Part shown: piece by piece, positions 1 to 11,400 of the stretch | Position numbering within the stretch: position 1 is the stretch's first letter | How the letters are laid out: each line of letters opens with the position of its first letter | Assembly (NCBI RefSeq): GCF_019703515.2 | Contig: NC_059385.1 | Coordinates: 30,980,001 to 31,044,000 of the forward strand | Reading direction: 5' to 3' | From: Myxocyprinus asiaticus | Lineage: Eukaryota; Chordata; Actinopteri; Cypriniformes; Catostomidae | Length of the DNA: 64,000 nucleotides | Position numbers and translations under genes: made by a program | The notes under the pieces: generated by a model | The model's database searches: none | What the model was told of the DNA's origin: nothing | Seen by the model: only the letters and a program-made list of their open reading frames with translations

Positions 1-75
1 GCCAACGTCACGGGACCGCCTCCATAATTTCAGGAGGTTGAGGTGATATATTTGATGTGCGCCCCCTCTATCGGT

Positions 76-1131
76 TCACTTTACCTCAAAATCGAGATCC
101 CCCACTCGTCGTGTGACCTCAAAGGGTCCTTGCCACTTGGTGAGTAATTTGGAGCCCGATGTGGGGAGTAATACGAGCAAATTCTCCTGTGTTAGTTGCC
201 CCAAGGTGTGGAGTTTTGCTCTAAGATCAAGAACGTATTTAATTTTATTCGTACTGTTTGAAGGTCCCTCCTCCCAAGCTTCGTGTATGACATCAAGTAC
301 GCCGTGCGAGCACCTCCCATACAGCAGCTCGATTGGGGAACACCCAGTGGAGGCTTGCGGGACCTCTCGTACTGCGAATAACAGGGGATCGAGTCGTTTG
401 TCCCAATTTCTAGCATCCTTGTGCACAAATTTACGAATCATGTTTTTAAGGGTTTTATTAAATCGATCCACCAGGCCATCAGTTTGTGGATGGTAAACGC
501 TGGTGTGAATTGACTTAATGCCCAATAATTTGTAAAGCTCGCGTAGTGTCCATGACATAAAGGTTGTGCCCTGATCGGTGAGGATTTCTTTTGGAATCCC
601 CACCCGGGAGATTATTTTGAAGAGTGCCTCCGCAACACTACGTGCTGAGACGCTGCATAGAGGCACTGCTTCCGGATATCACATTGCATAGTCCACTAGG
701 ACTAATACAAAGTGATGTCTGCGTGCTGACCGCTCTAATGGCCTGACGAGGTCCATGCCAATTCTCTCGAAAGGGACCACGATCAGCGGAAGGGGGCGCA
801 ATGGTGCTTTTGGGGTGGCCGGTGGATTCACCAGCTGACATTCGCGGCATGCCGCACACCACCTGCAAACATCGCCACCAATGCCCGGCCAATAAAAACG
901 GGCTATTAGTCGGTTCAGTCTTTTTATTTCCCCTAAGAGACCCGCCATTGGATTATAATGAGCCACCTGGAACAACATTTCCCGGTGGCTCTGCGGTATT
1001 AAGAGCTGGGTTTTATCTTCCTTTGTTTGAGCATCCTGCGTCACTCTATACAACTGCTCGTTTATAATTGCGAAATAGGTATATGAAAGTGCGACATTCG
1101 GCTGGAGTTGTTGAACATCGATCACTCTCAC
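76..1131 (-). pseudogene. Ty3/gypsy integrase remnant
   Basis: This would have encoded the integrase that joins the retrotransposon cDNA to chromosomal DNA. Near the N-terminus is the H2C2 zinc-binding segment (HYNPMAG ... CRWCAACRECQ), then the catalytic core: GMDLVRP (first Asp), LTDQGTTF (second Asp) and YHPQTDGLVDRFN, where the position after the family's invariant glycine-rich motif reads Asp instead of the usual catalytic Glu. A C-terminal segment KWQGPFEV follows a short gap relative to the family. One in-frame TGA at 679-681 splits an otherwise open frame of about 350 codons; the context (TAT GCA ATG TGA) suggests CpG decay of an Arg codon. The second histidine region of the zinc segment is also altered (AGLLG). 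No reverse transcriptase precedes it, so it is a dead copy. Confidence 0.9.
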
Positions 1132-1305
1132 TTGGTCGAAGGTGTGCTTGAGGGTTTCATCTCGTGACTACTCCAAAGGGAAATCCCCTTCGGGAAATCC
1201 CCTGAGGATGGGAGGGACTGCAGCCTCTCCCCCCCTCACGTCATCCTGATGTGGAGCTGACAAAGACGGCCCCGGCTCCGCCTCCCCTGCCAGAGCATCG
1301 CACAT

Positions 1306-1762
1306 TCACATCTCGTCGCTTTTTGTGCAGGACATCACAGGACACTGATCCCGGAAGTGTCCGGATCCCCGCAACGCCAGCAGGCCGGCCCAGGCGCTAT
1401 GCCCGCACTTGAGGGGGTGGGTGCATCCACCTGAGGGGGAGAGCGGGAAGGCACTGAAGTCACCAGAAAAGGGATACACCGGCACAAGCGAGGAACTGGC
1501 TTTGGCGGCGGGTTTCCATGCCCCTGGGGTGCAGGAACAGGGCCTGGAGAGAGGACAGAGTGAGAGAGGAGGGGGGAGTGGGAATAGATGGGAGGAAGCA
1601 CAGGGGGAGGGGAGAGAGGAGCTCAAGCAGGGCCTGTTGGTGGGAGTGGTGCAGGCCGGCGAGGGACTTGAGGACTCCATGGGGCGTACTTCCTTCGGTT
1701 CCATGTTCCCGGGTTTCGGCACCAGTGTAGCAAAACTTCACACAGGGAGGGAAAGAGGACAT
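1306..1762 (-). pseudogene. Ty3/gypsy gag remnant with CCHC knuckle
   Basis: The segment lies between the primer-binding site and the integrase remnant, where gag belongs. One frame (about 1460-1762) gives an N-terminal stretch with LAGLHHSHQQALLELL; a second frame is Pro/Ser-rich and near its end gives CWRCGD, while a third continues GHFRDQCPV. Read across one frameshift near 1365 these make a CX2CX4HX4C nucleic-acid-binding knuckle. At least two frameshifts separate the pieces, so no intact Gag can be made. The assignment is from position plus the knuckle; the central part is low complexity. Confidence 0.7.
1707..1724 (-). other. tRNA-type primer-binding site
   Basis: On the minus strand the LTR ends CTACA, one base follows, then TGGTGCCGAAACCCGGGA. 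A TGG-initial 18-mer just inside an LTR is the expected complement of a tRNA 3' end and fixes the LTR boundary and the element's orientation. Confidence 0.8.
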
Positions 1763-2089
1763 AGGGAACCGGGATTGTTCAGTCTCAGTAAGGCTTTTTA
1801 ATTGTCAACTTTCTGAGCTTACAGCTTCACAATAACTCAATAGCTTCATAATAACTTATTAGCTTCACATTAACTCTTTAGCTTCACATTAACACATCAA
1901 TTACTCAGTGGGACTCTAGATCTCTGGCTTTCTCTCCCCTTCTTGTCGGTGGCGTGGTCCTTTTATACCGCTTTCCCCAAGCTCACTGCAACTAGAAACA
2001 GGTGTTAATCATAATCTGGCTCAGGTGTATGCACCCTTACCGCTTTCTCTCTCTCCGGGTGGACGCTCGACCACGCCCCCACTGCCATA
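1726..2089 (-). repeat. 5' LTR of the left-edge Ty3/gypsy element
   Basis: On the plus strand it begins TGTAGCAAAAC beside the PBS and ends GCCCCCACTGCCATA; the final dinucleotide is TA where CA is expected, compared with the solo copy at 13638-14044, which starts TGTGGCAGTGGGGGC in the opposite sense. Shared internal blocks include the pyrimidine-rich promoter-proximal region and a TATA-like TATAAAAGGACCACG (minus strand, around 1950). Length 364 bp. Confidence 0.8.
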
Positions 2090-3802
2090 AGTACATTATT
2101 ATTAGAATATGTCTAAAACAAATCTATGCTCTACATTTCTCCATTTCACACCAGTAATAATAATTTAAAAAAAAAAAAATAATAATAATAATAAAAACAC
2201 GCACAACTTAACCACTCTGGAAATAACCTGTCTTTATAACCTAATAACCTAACTCATTGTCTTTATTTGCATATGGGGACCCATATTGACTATGTCTGAG
2301 TCTAAAAGCAATACGATTAGATGATTGTTGTGTTTGTTATTGCCACAATGGGTTTCTTCTTGGATTTTAGGGCCTAGCTTAGCAGTCGTTGTATAACTAG
2401 CATTAACATGATACCATAACATGATTTGTACACTTTTCTGTAAGTTACTTTGGGAAGAAAGCACCTGCTGAAAATATACATGTAATTTCATTTAAATGAG
2501 TGTGATGTACAGTACATGTTCATGTAAAGAGGAAGAGGTCAGTAAAGAACTGTGAATGATTTCAGGTTGATTTAAGCAGATAGATGATCCATTACAGCAT
2601 GCAGATATCTGATACATGGCAAAACATTTAAAACACATATATGGAACATACTGTATGCTCAGATTTAGTTTTCACTGATATAAAAAAAAAACTCACATAC
2701 TTGTGCATATATACGTATCAAAAGACTACAAAAATGCCAGTTTTTATATATGTAAAATATTTTCTAAAATACAAAAAGTTCATGTAAACTATAATATTTG
2801 TTCCTATATGACCATATATCAGACTTCTGTATGGGTTATTTCTTTGTGTTCCATTTGAAGATCAGAGAAAAATATCTTTATAATTATATAGAATTTCCTA
2901 AATATAATTTTAGGACTGGTCTGAAGCAAGATTTTACCAATTTGTATTATTCATCAAAGTGACCTTAAACATATTTAGTGTAATATATGACACAATTGGA
3001 ATGGCACAGCGAGAATATTTTTATTTTATTTTATTTTTTTATGTTATTATTGAGACATATTTATAGAAAAAATTATTTGCATTGCAATAACACATGACAT
3101 CAATGACAATCATCACAACAATTTATAAAATATGCATCAAAAAACGCCAGCAAAATGATACAAAGTATTTTTGAATGAGTAAAAATACATCATGCCACTG
3201 ATGTTGAAAAAATCAAATAAAAACATCTTTATTTAACAGAACACATGCTTGGTATGTAAATATAAAAGCAATTGTACGTTCAGAAAACATATTTATGTTT
3301 TTAGAGTATGTGTGAATGTGACAGTTATTGCAATGACAAAGCCGTTTAAGCATGAACAATCAACCCTTGCATTGTGCTAAATGTACTTACACCAGTGATC
3401 CATCAAGGGAAGGCCATGGTGCTGCTAATAAAGGGCAGAGAAACGTGACTCATCAGCTGCTGGCTAATGTGTAATATATCATGAGTGGTGTTTCACAGCG
3501 AACGGCTGCCTTGTTTCAATTACAGTGAATATTGAAGCACCCAAGAAAAGGTTGAAGCAAATAGTACAAGAGACACATTACCAAATGAAAGCTGACAGGT
3601 AAGATTGTTTATGTGAAAGGGTTGTGTCTTTGAAATCAGAAAGAAGATTGTAAAGTTACCTTGAGAGTTTTGTGGAAACACAAGTGGGGGCTTTAATGTG
3701 GATTGGGTGATATATGGTAGTTAAAAATGACTGTATGTTTATAATTCTTTATTTGGATTATTTCCTCTCAATATTATTTTCCTCAATATGCTTTTCTAAC
3801 TC
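2090..3802. other. No recognisable gene; AT-rich DNA
   Basis: AT-rich sequence with a poly-A/AAT tract at about 2166-2194 and a T-rich tract near 3018-3040. No open frame here resembles a known protein. The stretch 3330-3610 is visibly less AT-rich than its surroundings and is treated separately as an exon candidate. Confidence 0.6.
3526..3598 (+). other. Candidate isolated coding exon (weak)
   Basis: A 73 nt open stretch is bounded by a pyrimidine-rich tract ending TTTCAATTACAG and by a strong donor, GACAG followed by GTAAG. In the open phase it reads ENIEAPKKRLKQI-like lysine-rich residues without stops (the phase beginning with the GTG at 3525). I do not recognise the protein. The AG and GTAAG bracket, the moderate base composition and the absence of repeat features around it are the only support; a chance match is quite possible. 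Confidence 0.2.
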
Positions 3803-4060
3803 TTAAAGGGATAGTTCATCCAAAAATGAAAATTATCTCGTCATATACTCAGCCAAATGTAGTTCTGCCCTGGAGAACAGTAGAAATACATTAAAAAAAT
3901 ATGTTTTAAGGACTATAGGTCATAGCAGTTACATTTTGGTTATTTCTGGTTAGTCTGATATGTGGGTATGATTTGGTGAAATGAATTGACTGCTGTGAAG
4001 GATTAGATAGTTATATGGTGCATTTCATTCTCAAAATGTGGCCCCCTTGGAAATTCCGAA
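3803..4060 (+). repeat. Partial copy of AGGGATAGTTC dispersed repeat
   Basis: Begins TTAAAGGGATAGTTCATCC followed by AAAAATGAAAATTAT. It matches the left arm of the complete TTAA-flanked foldback at 59055-59544 for about the first 70 bases and then diverges. The right end is not found, so the boundary is approximate. Confidence 0.6.
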
Positions 4061-4207
4061 TGTCCCCCCACATATTTCATCCTGACGCGACTCTATGGAG
4101 CTGCCCCGATACTACTTCTGCAGCACAATGGCAAAAGGTATTTTAGCTGAGTGGTTAGCTTGCAGTCTAAATTGAATGTAAAAGATTGGCTACAGCTAAA
4201 TAATATA

Positions 4208-4495
4208 AAAGGCGCTTTTCCACCGACAGGCTGTTCATTTCGACTTGAACATGGTTTGGTTTGGTATGGTATGATTACAAACCATTCCTGGCCCAGATTT
4301 CTTATCATGGTGCAACATCTGTTGTAATGCGGCGACTCATGTTTGGTCACTTGCTCGGTAAGACCATTCTAATCCTGATTTTGCAGCACTATGCTGGAAA
4401 AATAAACCGTAACCATGCCATCGAACCCAGATTGGTACGGAAAGGCAAGGTTCTGCAACGAGAACCCTTTGGACCGATGGTAGAAAAGTGGCATT
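4208..4495. mobile_element. Small TIR element (MITE-like)
   Basis: The left end AAGGCGCTTTTCCACCGA and the reverse complement of the right end, ATGCCACTTTTCTACCAT, are imperfect inverted repeats. Length about 290 bp, no coding content. The superfamily is undetermined; a 3 bp TWA duplication is possible but unproven. Confidence 0.45.
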
Positions 4496-4544
4496 AGATT
4501 TTAGACTCATCCCTTCTTTTCTTTAAAAAAAAAAAAAAGCAAAA

Positions 4545-4800
4545 TTCTGGGTTACAGTGAGGCACTTACAATAGAAGTGAATGGGGGCCAATCTGTAAAC
4601 ATTTAAATACTCACTTTTTCAAAAGTGTAGCCACAAGACGAAAACAATATGTGTGTTAACATCATTTTAGTGTGATAAAATCGCTTACTAACCTTTTCTG
4701 TGTAAAGTTATAGTCAATTTCACAACTTCATTGCCAAGATGATGTAATGTCAACAAACCCTAAAACCCTAAAAGGACTGTAAAAATGACGATTTAAACAA
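4545..4800. repeat. Dispersed fish-type repeat, unclassified
   Basis: The block starting near TTACAGTGAGGCACTTACAA and running to the TTAA element at 4803 is non-coding. It has the look of a dispersed repeat recalled from cyprinid genomes. It has no second copy in this window, so the call rests on recall only. Confidence 0.35.
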
Positions 4801-4806
4801 CTTTAA

Positions 4807-6489
4807 AGAGCCCATATTATGCTAATTTACAGGTTCATAATTTTATTTTGGGGGTTTACTAGAATGGGTTTACATGCTTTATTGTAAAAAACAAAAAAAA
4901 ACAAAAAAAAACAAAAAACATTTTGTTTCTTATCCTGTACATTTCTTTTCCCGGCTCTTCATACTCTGGCCAAAATGCTCTGATTTACCTCCTGTCTCTT
5001 TAAAGCCCCCCTTTCCAGAAAAGCCCAGTCTGCTATGATTGGTTAGCTGGCCTAGTCTGTTGTGATTGGTCAATCGCGTAGAGCGTGTGTCGGAAATGTA
5101 ATGCCCCTTACCATAACCGAGTTTCAGCTCCAGTCTTCCTGAACAGCTGTAAACACTATTTTATCTATGGTAACAGTGGCATCGATTTTTGTCGTACCAG
5201 TTCGAGCCCGAGTCTGATAATGAATGAAATAATGAAAGTTTGGAAGAACAAGCTGATCGACCCATACCACCTTCGCAAGCACGACTTCAGCAGGACGTTT
5301 CACATTGGTAAGTTTTAATTTAGTGGCTTTCTTACAAGTACACTGTTGATTATTGTGAACCTAACAAAGCTTCAAGTAAAAGACACATAGTGCATAAGTT
5401 AGTCATCTTTTGCTGGAATGGGTGTAGCCAAACTTTTTTCACCAGAGCTATTAACGGAGAACAGAGGCTTACTCCCGGTTGGACATTACTAGGGGTATTA
5501 GAGAGTTAGTGAGCAAGTTAGCCAAGGACTACCGATAGCAGCCGTAACATAACAGCTTGTAATTATATAATTATATAAGACTCTTGAGATTGACCATTTT
5601 GTTACACAGTTTTAGGTAAAAGCTGCCCACAGCTGAATAGTAAACCCTTACCAAAACAATAACATTACATAGCAAGTTAGCTGAGCGTTACCATGGGTTG
5701 CACATGTAAAATTACCATTTGTAAAAATAAATCCATCTCCACGCTTGATCACTATTCATGATAGTAAGAATGACAAACAATATGCATAATTATACACAAC
5801 TGTAGGTAAAAGTGGGCCTGCAGCTGATTAGCATAACTATTTCAACACAATAACATTAGCTAGCAGTTTAGCAGAGGCCTACAGCAGTGCACTGGGTGTA
5901 CACCGTAGCTACAGCACAAAACTCTGCTTTTGAACTCTCGGCAGCAGATAAATCCACAAATAATCAAGCATACTTACAGGTTGTGATTCTGAAGCACCAG
6001 ATTGTCCCAACAAAGTGGGAACTGTAACATCTTTCTGGGGTAACTGACTTAAAAATCCGGCATTGGTTATGGTTGTACTGCTAAAAAATTAAATCAATTT
6101 TAACCACTGATACTTCAATTTGTCTGCCTTTGGAAGTCCAAACAAAGAGGTTTTTCTTTCGCAGTGAAGAAAACAGTGTCTTTTTTCGACATGGCAACAA
6201 CACTAACCTAACTCATCCTGGCCTCTGCTATAACTACGTTTGTTTGAGGGCGGGCCAAAGTAGCCCTTAGGCAGGCATTATGCAAATGTGTTACATAATG
6301 ACATAGATACTTTAAGGACTACAATCCAGCCGTTTCTTGTATTTCTTGAGCAGTGTTGTCTTTGGGAGAGAATAACTCCCTTTTGCGTGGACTTTGTGCT
6401 TTGAAACTTTACAGACCTTTTAGATGCAGAAAGAGCTATGTTACACACTAAAGGAAAGGTAAAATCCCAAAAAGAATAATAGAGCCTCT
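4807..6489. mobile_element. TTAA-flanked DNA transposon remnant
   Basis: Both sides carry TTAA (4803-4806 and 6490-6493). The ends are imperfect inverted repeats: AGAGCCCATATTAT at the left and, reverse complemented, AGAGGCTCTATTAT at the right (11 of 14 match). TTAA duplications are the signature of piggyBac and Kolobok transposases. Inside, 5085-5305 is open on the plus strand and ends at a splice-donor-like GGTAAGTT, but I cannot recognise a transposase domain. A run of AAAAAC units lies at 4889-4918. Probably a non-autonomous or decayed copy. Confidence 0.6.
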
Positions 6490-6493
6490 TTAA

Positions 6494-6733
6494 AAAAATT
6501 AAAAAATGTGAAACGTCTATTATAATATCTTGAAATTCTTGAGATTTAAAGATTGCTTGCAAAAAATTCTGTATACAGTCTTTTACAATGCAACCAAATT
6601 TGACTAAAATATCTGTCATTAGCCACTGGCTAGCAAATGTTCACGTTTCAGTGATTGAGTTGTGTATTGGTGAAGAAGTTTAGCACCAAAGAAAATGACC
6701 TTATTTGTCATTTATTTCTTTTTTTGCTGAGTT

Positions 6734-6765
<32 letters not shown>
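6494..6765. other. Short unannotated interval with GT microsatellite
   Basis: No gene. It ends in a (GT)n run (about 6737-6768) that abuts the LTR start at 6766, so the outer edge of that LTR and any target duplication are obscured. Confidence 0.6.
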
Positions 6766-6770
<5 letters not shown>

Positions 6771-8360
6771 CGCGCCCCCTACCCTCTTACGTAGGTGTAT
6801 ACTGCCTAAGCTCTGTTAGGGTGGAACACCGATTTCAATTACTTTGTGTCTCCTGACTCTATTAAATGTCCTACTCTGATACAATCACCATTATATTTAC
6901 AAGAGATATTTAAGATAATTAACAATAATCAAAAGGATTTATTTATAGCAAAAGAATATTATAGAATGATATAAATAATAATGTAGTAAATGTATATTTA
7001 AAATGTATAAACAATTACCCTCAAAGGGTTAATAAATTACTGAGTATTTCAAAACCTACACACTCACTGAATACCCGACAGTATAGAGTACTTTCACTTC
7101 AAAATGGAAATTTCACATAAAAAAAACTCTCTTCAAGTGTATAAGTGTATAAAAGGCCTATGCCCTTACAAATAATAGAATATTATAGCAACCTTTGAAC
7201 ACCCTTCACAGTATGAAAAAAAATGTGTAACAGTAAACTCTATTTTGAAATATATGAAGTAAACAGTAATAAAATTCAAAATGGGCCAATACACACTCAA
7301 ACATTCACTCACACCCCCAGATGCAGGCCTGTGTCTTCACATGGATGCATAGGGGTTTTAGAAACAGACAAACTGGCCTCTTCACTCGAATGAGCCAAAC
7401 CTGGATGCTCTTAATCAAGCACACACAAACAATCAGGGCACTGGCATGAAACCGATCTACAAATTACCATACTTCCCTCGTTGCCGGAGGAACACCGCGC
7501 ACTCCCGGTGGCTCAGTGCGGCATCCGGTGGTGTCGCATCACTCCCCCATGCTGCCAGAGGACCCATGAATGCTTACGGTGGCTCAAAAATGGCTATCTG
7601 GTGTTGTGCTTGTGACTCCGCATCTCCCATGAAGTGTGATAAGTAGTGTAAAACAATCACACGCTGATTTTCTCAACGATTCGTTCAAACAGCTCACAAA
7701 CAGTCCGTTAATAAGCAGTAAATGTGCGTGCTAGAGCTTTTAAAGGTGCAATGTCTCTCGGACACCGAGAGATATTTAAGCTAAATAAACCTTACTAATG
7801 ACACATATACACATTCAACTCTACCACAGAAACAAAATAAATACTTTTATCATGAAACAAAACATTGTAACTTGCTTGTTTGACCAGTTAATTCACCCAT
7901 TCTTGATATCGAAGCATTATTGCATCTCTTTACGATCTGCCACTCTAGACACTCTCGATGGACTGACTTTCTATATGCCAGTAACAACCTGCATAATAGT
8001 GTGAGGGCAGATCTTAAGTAATTAACATCCAATAAAATAAAAGGAAACAAACTTGATGGCAAAAAACACGTTTTGCACAAGTGAAATTAAACCAAACTTT
8101 AATGTCTGCATGGGGTTTCTTAAAGAAACATACACCTATACATATCATTGCAATTATATGAAATTTTACAACCCATGAAACATATCTAAAAGAAATTGTA
8201 ATAAGGAAACAGTATTAATTAAAGCACTCCCTTGACTAAAAGCCTATGGGGCTATAGAATAATAAGAATATAAGGAAAATATTCTCAGAATGTATAATTA
8301 AGTGACTCAATATTAATAAGTGTTGACTTTTCTGTATAGTGACAACTTTTAAGGGTTACA
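6766..8360 (-). repeat. 3' LTR (1,595 bp) of the PNMA-like-gag element
   Basis: On the plus strand it starts TGTGGCGCGCC and ends AGGGTTACA, so TG...CA in element sense. It aligns along its length with 14130 onward. It keeps an uninterrupted site AATTAATTAAAGCAC (8216-8227) that is the empty target of the piggyBac in the other LTR, and an uninterrupted AAAGGATTTATTTATAG that is the empty target of the SINE. A GC-rich block of about 435 bp (7371-7805) is missing from the 5' LTR. Confidence 0.85.
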
Positions 8361-8373
8361 CTCTCCCTCTTCT
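8361..8373 (-). other. Polypurine tract
   Basis: On the minus strand AGAAGAGGGAGAG lies directly before the LTR start TGTAACCC. This is the expected plus-strand primer site and fixes the inner edge of the 3' LTR. Confidence 0.75.
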
Positions 8374-8406
8374 AAACTCCTCATGCCCCCATGAGACTAA
8401 ACCTGT

Positions 8407-11400
8407 TTATATCTGAATTATGGCTCTAGCTTGAGGGTAGAGGCTTGAATAAGCACAGTGGGAACACTTGGCCATGGGGTGGCACCATACTGTGTTGCAA
8501 GAGTTCATCTTTGACTTCACTGAATCTTCAATATGTATGACCTTCCCTCTATGGGTCAAGGTTAAGGGCTTATCTGTGGGTCGGCCTAAGTTATCATAGC
8601 TCAGCTTGATCCCAGGCTTTATTTCCCTCTTGGGATGATGGAACACAACAGGTTCTGCCTCCTCTTCTGAAGTATTCCTGGAGAAATTGTCTCCCCCTAC
8701 TAATTCCAGATCATCTGTGGCTTCAGGAAATGGATTAGGGATTTCTCCAATGTCATCCTCTGTTGAATCATCTCTCAGTACTTCCTGTGATCCTGGTCAC
8801 CTCTGTGACAGACAGTTTCCTTCTCTACAGTAGGCTGAGAAGATGGTGGCCTTCTTTGTATGTTGACCCGGTGTGGGTAGTAGTAACAGAGATTATCCTT
8901 ATCACTCTTAGAGGTATCAACTCTCTCACATTCCATGGGTGCAACTTTCTCCTTTAACAGTTTTCTTTGTCTTATTTTCTCAGCTTGTGCTCTGGCTACC
9001 GATGGATGTGTGACTTCTGTTCATCAGTCATGGACAATCTCACCCTGTCTCCAGTGGGTAGCAGGTGATCTCTGTGAAATGTTTTTATACTTCCCATTCC
9101 AGTTTCAGGCTTCTGTCAATACACAGGTAAGTTCATCAACTTCTCAGTGACAAGGTAAGGTAGGGAATTCCATCGGTCTTGTAGCTTGTGTGTTCCAGTA
9201 AATGCAAGATTTCTGATGAGCACAAGTTCAACTACTGTCAACATCTGATGCTTCACTTTTTGGTCACATAGTCCGTAATGAACAAAGAACTTTTCCACAA
9301 GTACTATGGCAACAGTCACTGCTCACTGTTCCTTGGTAGGGAAGGCTTGATCTTAGTGGATGAAATGGTCGGTTATGACTAGAATGTTGGTGAGGCCCTT
9401 TGGGTCAGGTTCTTGTGACAAGAAATCAATGCAGACCAGGTCTAACAGACCACTGCTGGTGATGTGATTCCCTGCTGGTGATGTGGGGGGCAGACTTCTT
9501 GGGTAGGGTCTTTCTAGTAATGCAACGGCCACAGTTCTTGACATACTGCTCTATGTAGGTGGTCATATTTAGAAGCTCGGTTGTCCGCTCCACCCCAAGA
9601 TGACCTGAATCATCATTTAGAGAATGCATGAATTGTAAGCTGTACTTCACAGGTAGGAAAAGTTGTAGTTTTTATTTTCCACATTGGCCTTTTATGACTC
9701 GGTACAGTAGGTTGTTCTGAATGACCAGTTTTGGATCTTGTAAGAGTTCGAGCATTGAGTCTTAACTCTTTGAAGTGGTAGGTATGTTACCCAGCTCACT
9801 GTCTTGCTTTACTGTTCTGATGACTGTGTCTTGTTCTTGTGCAGTCTTTAGGTCTGTGTTAGACAATTGCTCCACATGATCAATTTCAAGAAAAGGAGGG
9901 CAGGAGTATGCAGGCGGGATGCCATGTGGCGAAACACCTAGCTGGTCTATGAGCCTGGTGGACTTATTACCCTGGGGAAGGCTGGCCAATTGACAGATGG
10001 CTTTTAAACAAGATTGGGGAATTTCTTTCCAAGAGGTGCAAGCATCAGTGCTCAGAGGGTAATGAGATAACACATCAGCGTCAATGTTGTGTCGACCTGG
10101 CTTGTACTGCAGATTGAAGTTGTAGGTGGCAAAAACATCTAGCCAGCGATGACCAGTCGCATTAAACTTTGCACTCATCAGCACCTAGGTGAGTGGATTA
10201 TTGTCCTTCCTCACTACAAGCTGGGCACTATACAGGTAATCGTGAAACTTGTCCACAACCGCCCACTTTAACAGCAGGAACACTAGTTGGTGAATAGGGT
10301 AGCGTTGTTCAGAGGCACTCAGCTTCCTACTTGCATATGCAAGGCCGGAGTCCATCAGCATGTTCCTGACTTAAGACAGCACCCAGGCCACTCAAACTGG
10401 CATCTACATGGAGAACATAAGGCTTGGCTGGATCAGAGAAAGCAAGTACTGGTGCATGAGTTAAGCAGAAGATGATTTTCTGGAAGGCCTCTGTGCATGC
10501 TTTGTCCCATCGATCACCGAATGGTTCTGTCTCTTTGTAGAATTTCTTTCCTTCCAATTTGCCATGTCCTTTTGCAGGTGGGTAGCATTTGGTGAGCTCA
10601 GTCAGTGGTGTTACAATGGTGGAGTAACTCTTGATGAAGCAGCGATAGAACACAGGGCCCCCAGTGATTCCCTGTGGATATGCTCAAACTGACAGAATCC
10701 AGGAGGACAGATGAAGACAGTTTTCTCTTTGTCCCCCTCATATATCGCTATTTGATAGTAGCCGCTGTGAAGATCCAAGACTGAGAACCACTTGCTGCTT
10801 GACAGGCAGTCCAAGGCATCATCAATCCGCAGGGTGGTATATTGATCAGGAATGGTGCAGCTGTTTATGGTACGGTAATCAATGCACATTTGTATAGCTC
10901 CACTCTTTTTCCAAGCTATCACGATGGGTGACGCGTAAGGGCTTCGGGATTCTTTAATGTTGCAAGAAGCTAGGAGGTCTTTAGGTGGCATTGCACATCA
11001 TCAATATCAGCAGGTGCAATGCGTTGGGAGCATTCTCTGAATGGTCAAGAATCACTTAGTCTGGTGTGATGTTCAACACCTTTTGCTAAGCCTACATCAC
11101 ATTCATCAAGAGGGAACATTTTACTTCATTCAGATCATTTCTGGCATTACCTCTTTTCCTACGCAGCAGGTATGGGTGACTCACGAAGTCAAACAACTCT
11201 GGATTGATCTGCTTTTTAGAGGTCTGGACTGCTTGTGCCATGGTGACAGTGTCAGTAGGGAACACATGGGCTATTACTGACCCAGCAGGAATGGAGATGT
11301 CTTTGAAGGTTTCATTGTGAATCAGGACTCTGAAATTATTTACTTCCAAAGCTGAAGAGGGCAGTACAACAGGGGGAATGAACAGTCCAGCCAGAAGTAA

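Larger units (their letters stand above)
1..2089 (-). mobile_element. Ty3/gypsy LTR retrotransposon, 5' part, internally deleted
   Basis: Read on the minus strand, this is an LTR (1726-2089), a primer-binding site (1707-1724), a gag remnant and then directly an integrase remnant; the other end lies beyond base 1. Protease, reverse transcriptase and RNase H are absent between the gag zinc knuckle (~1340-1385) and the integrase (~1131), so several kilobases were deleted. The same LTR family recurs as a solo LTR at 13638-14044 in the opposite orientation. The order and PBS are seen directly; the Ty3/gypsy assignment rests on the integrase motifs. Confidence 0.85.
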
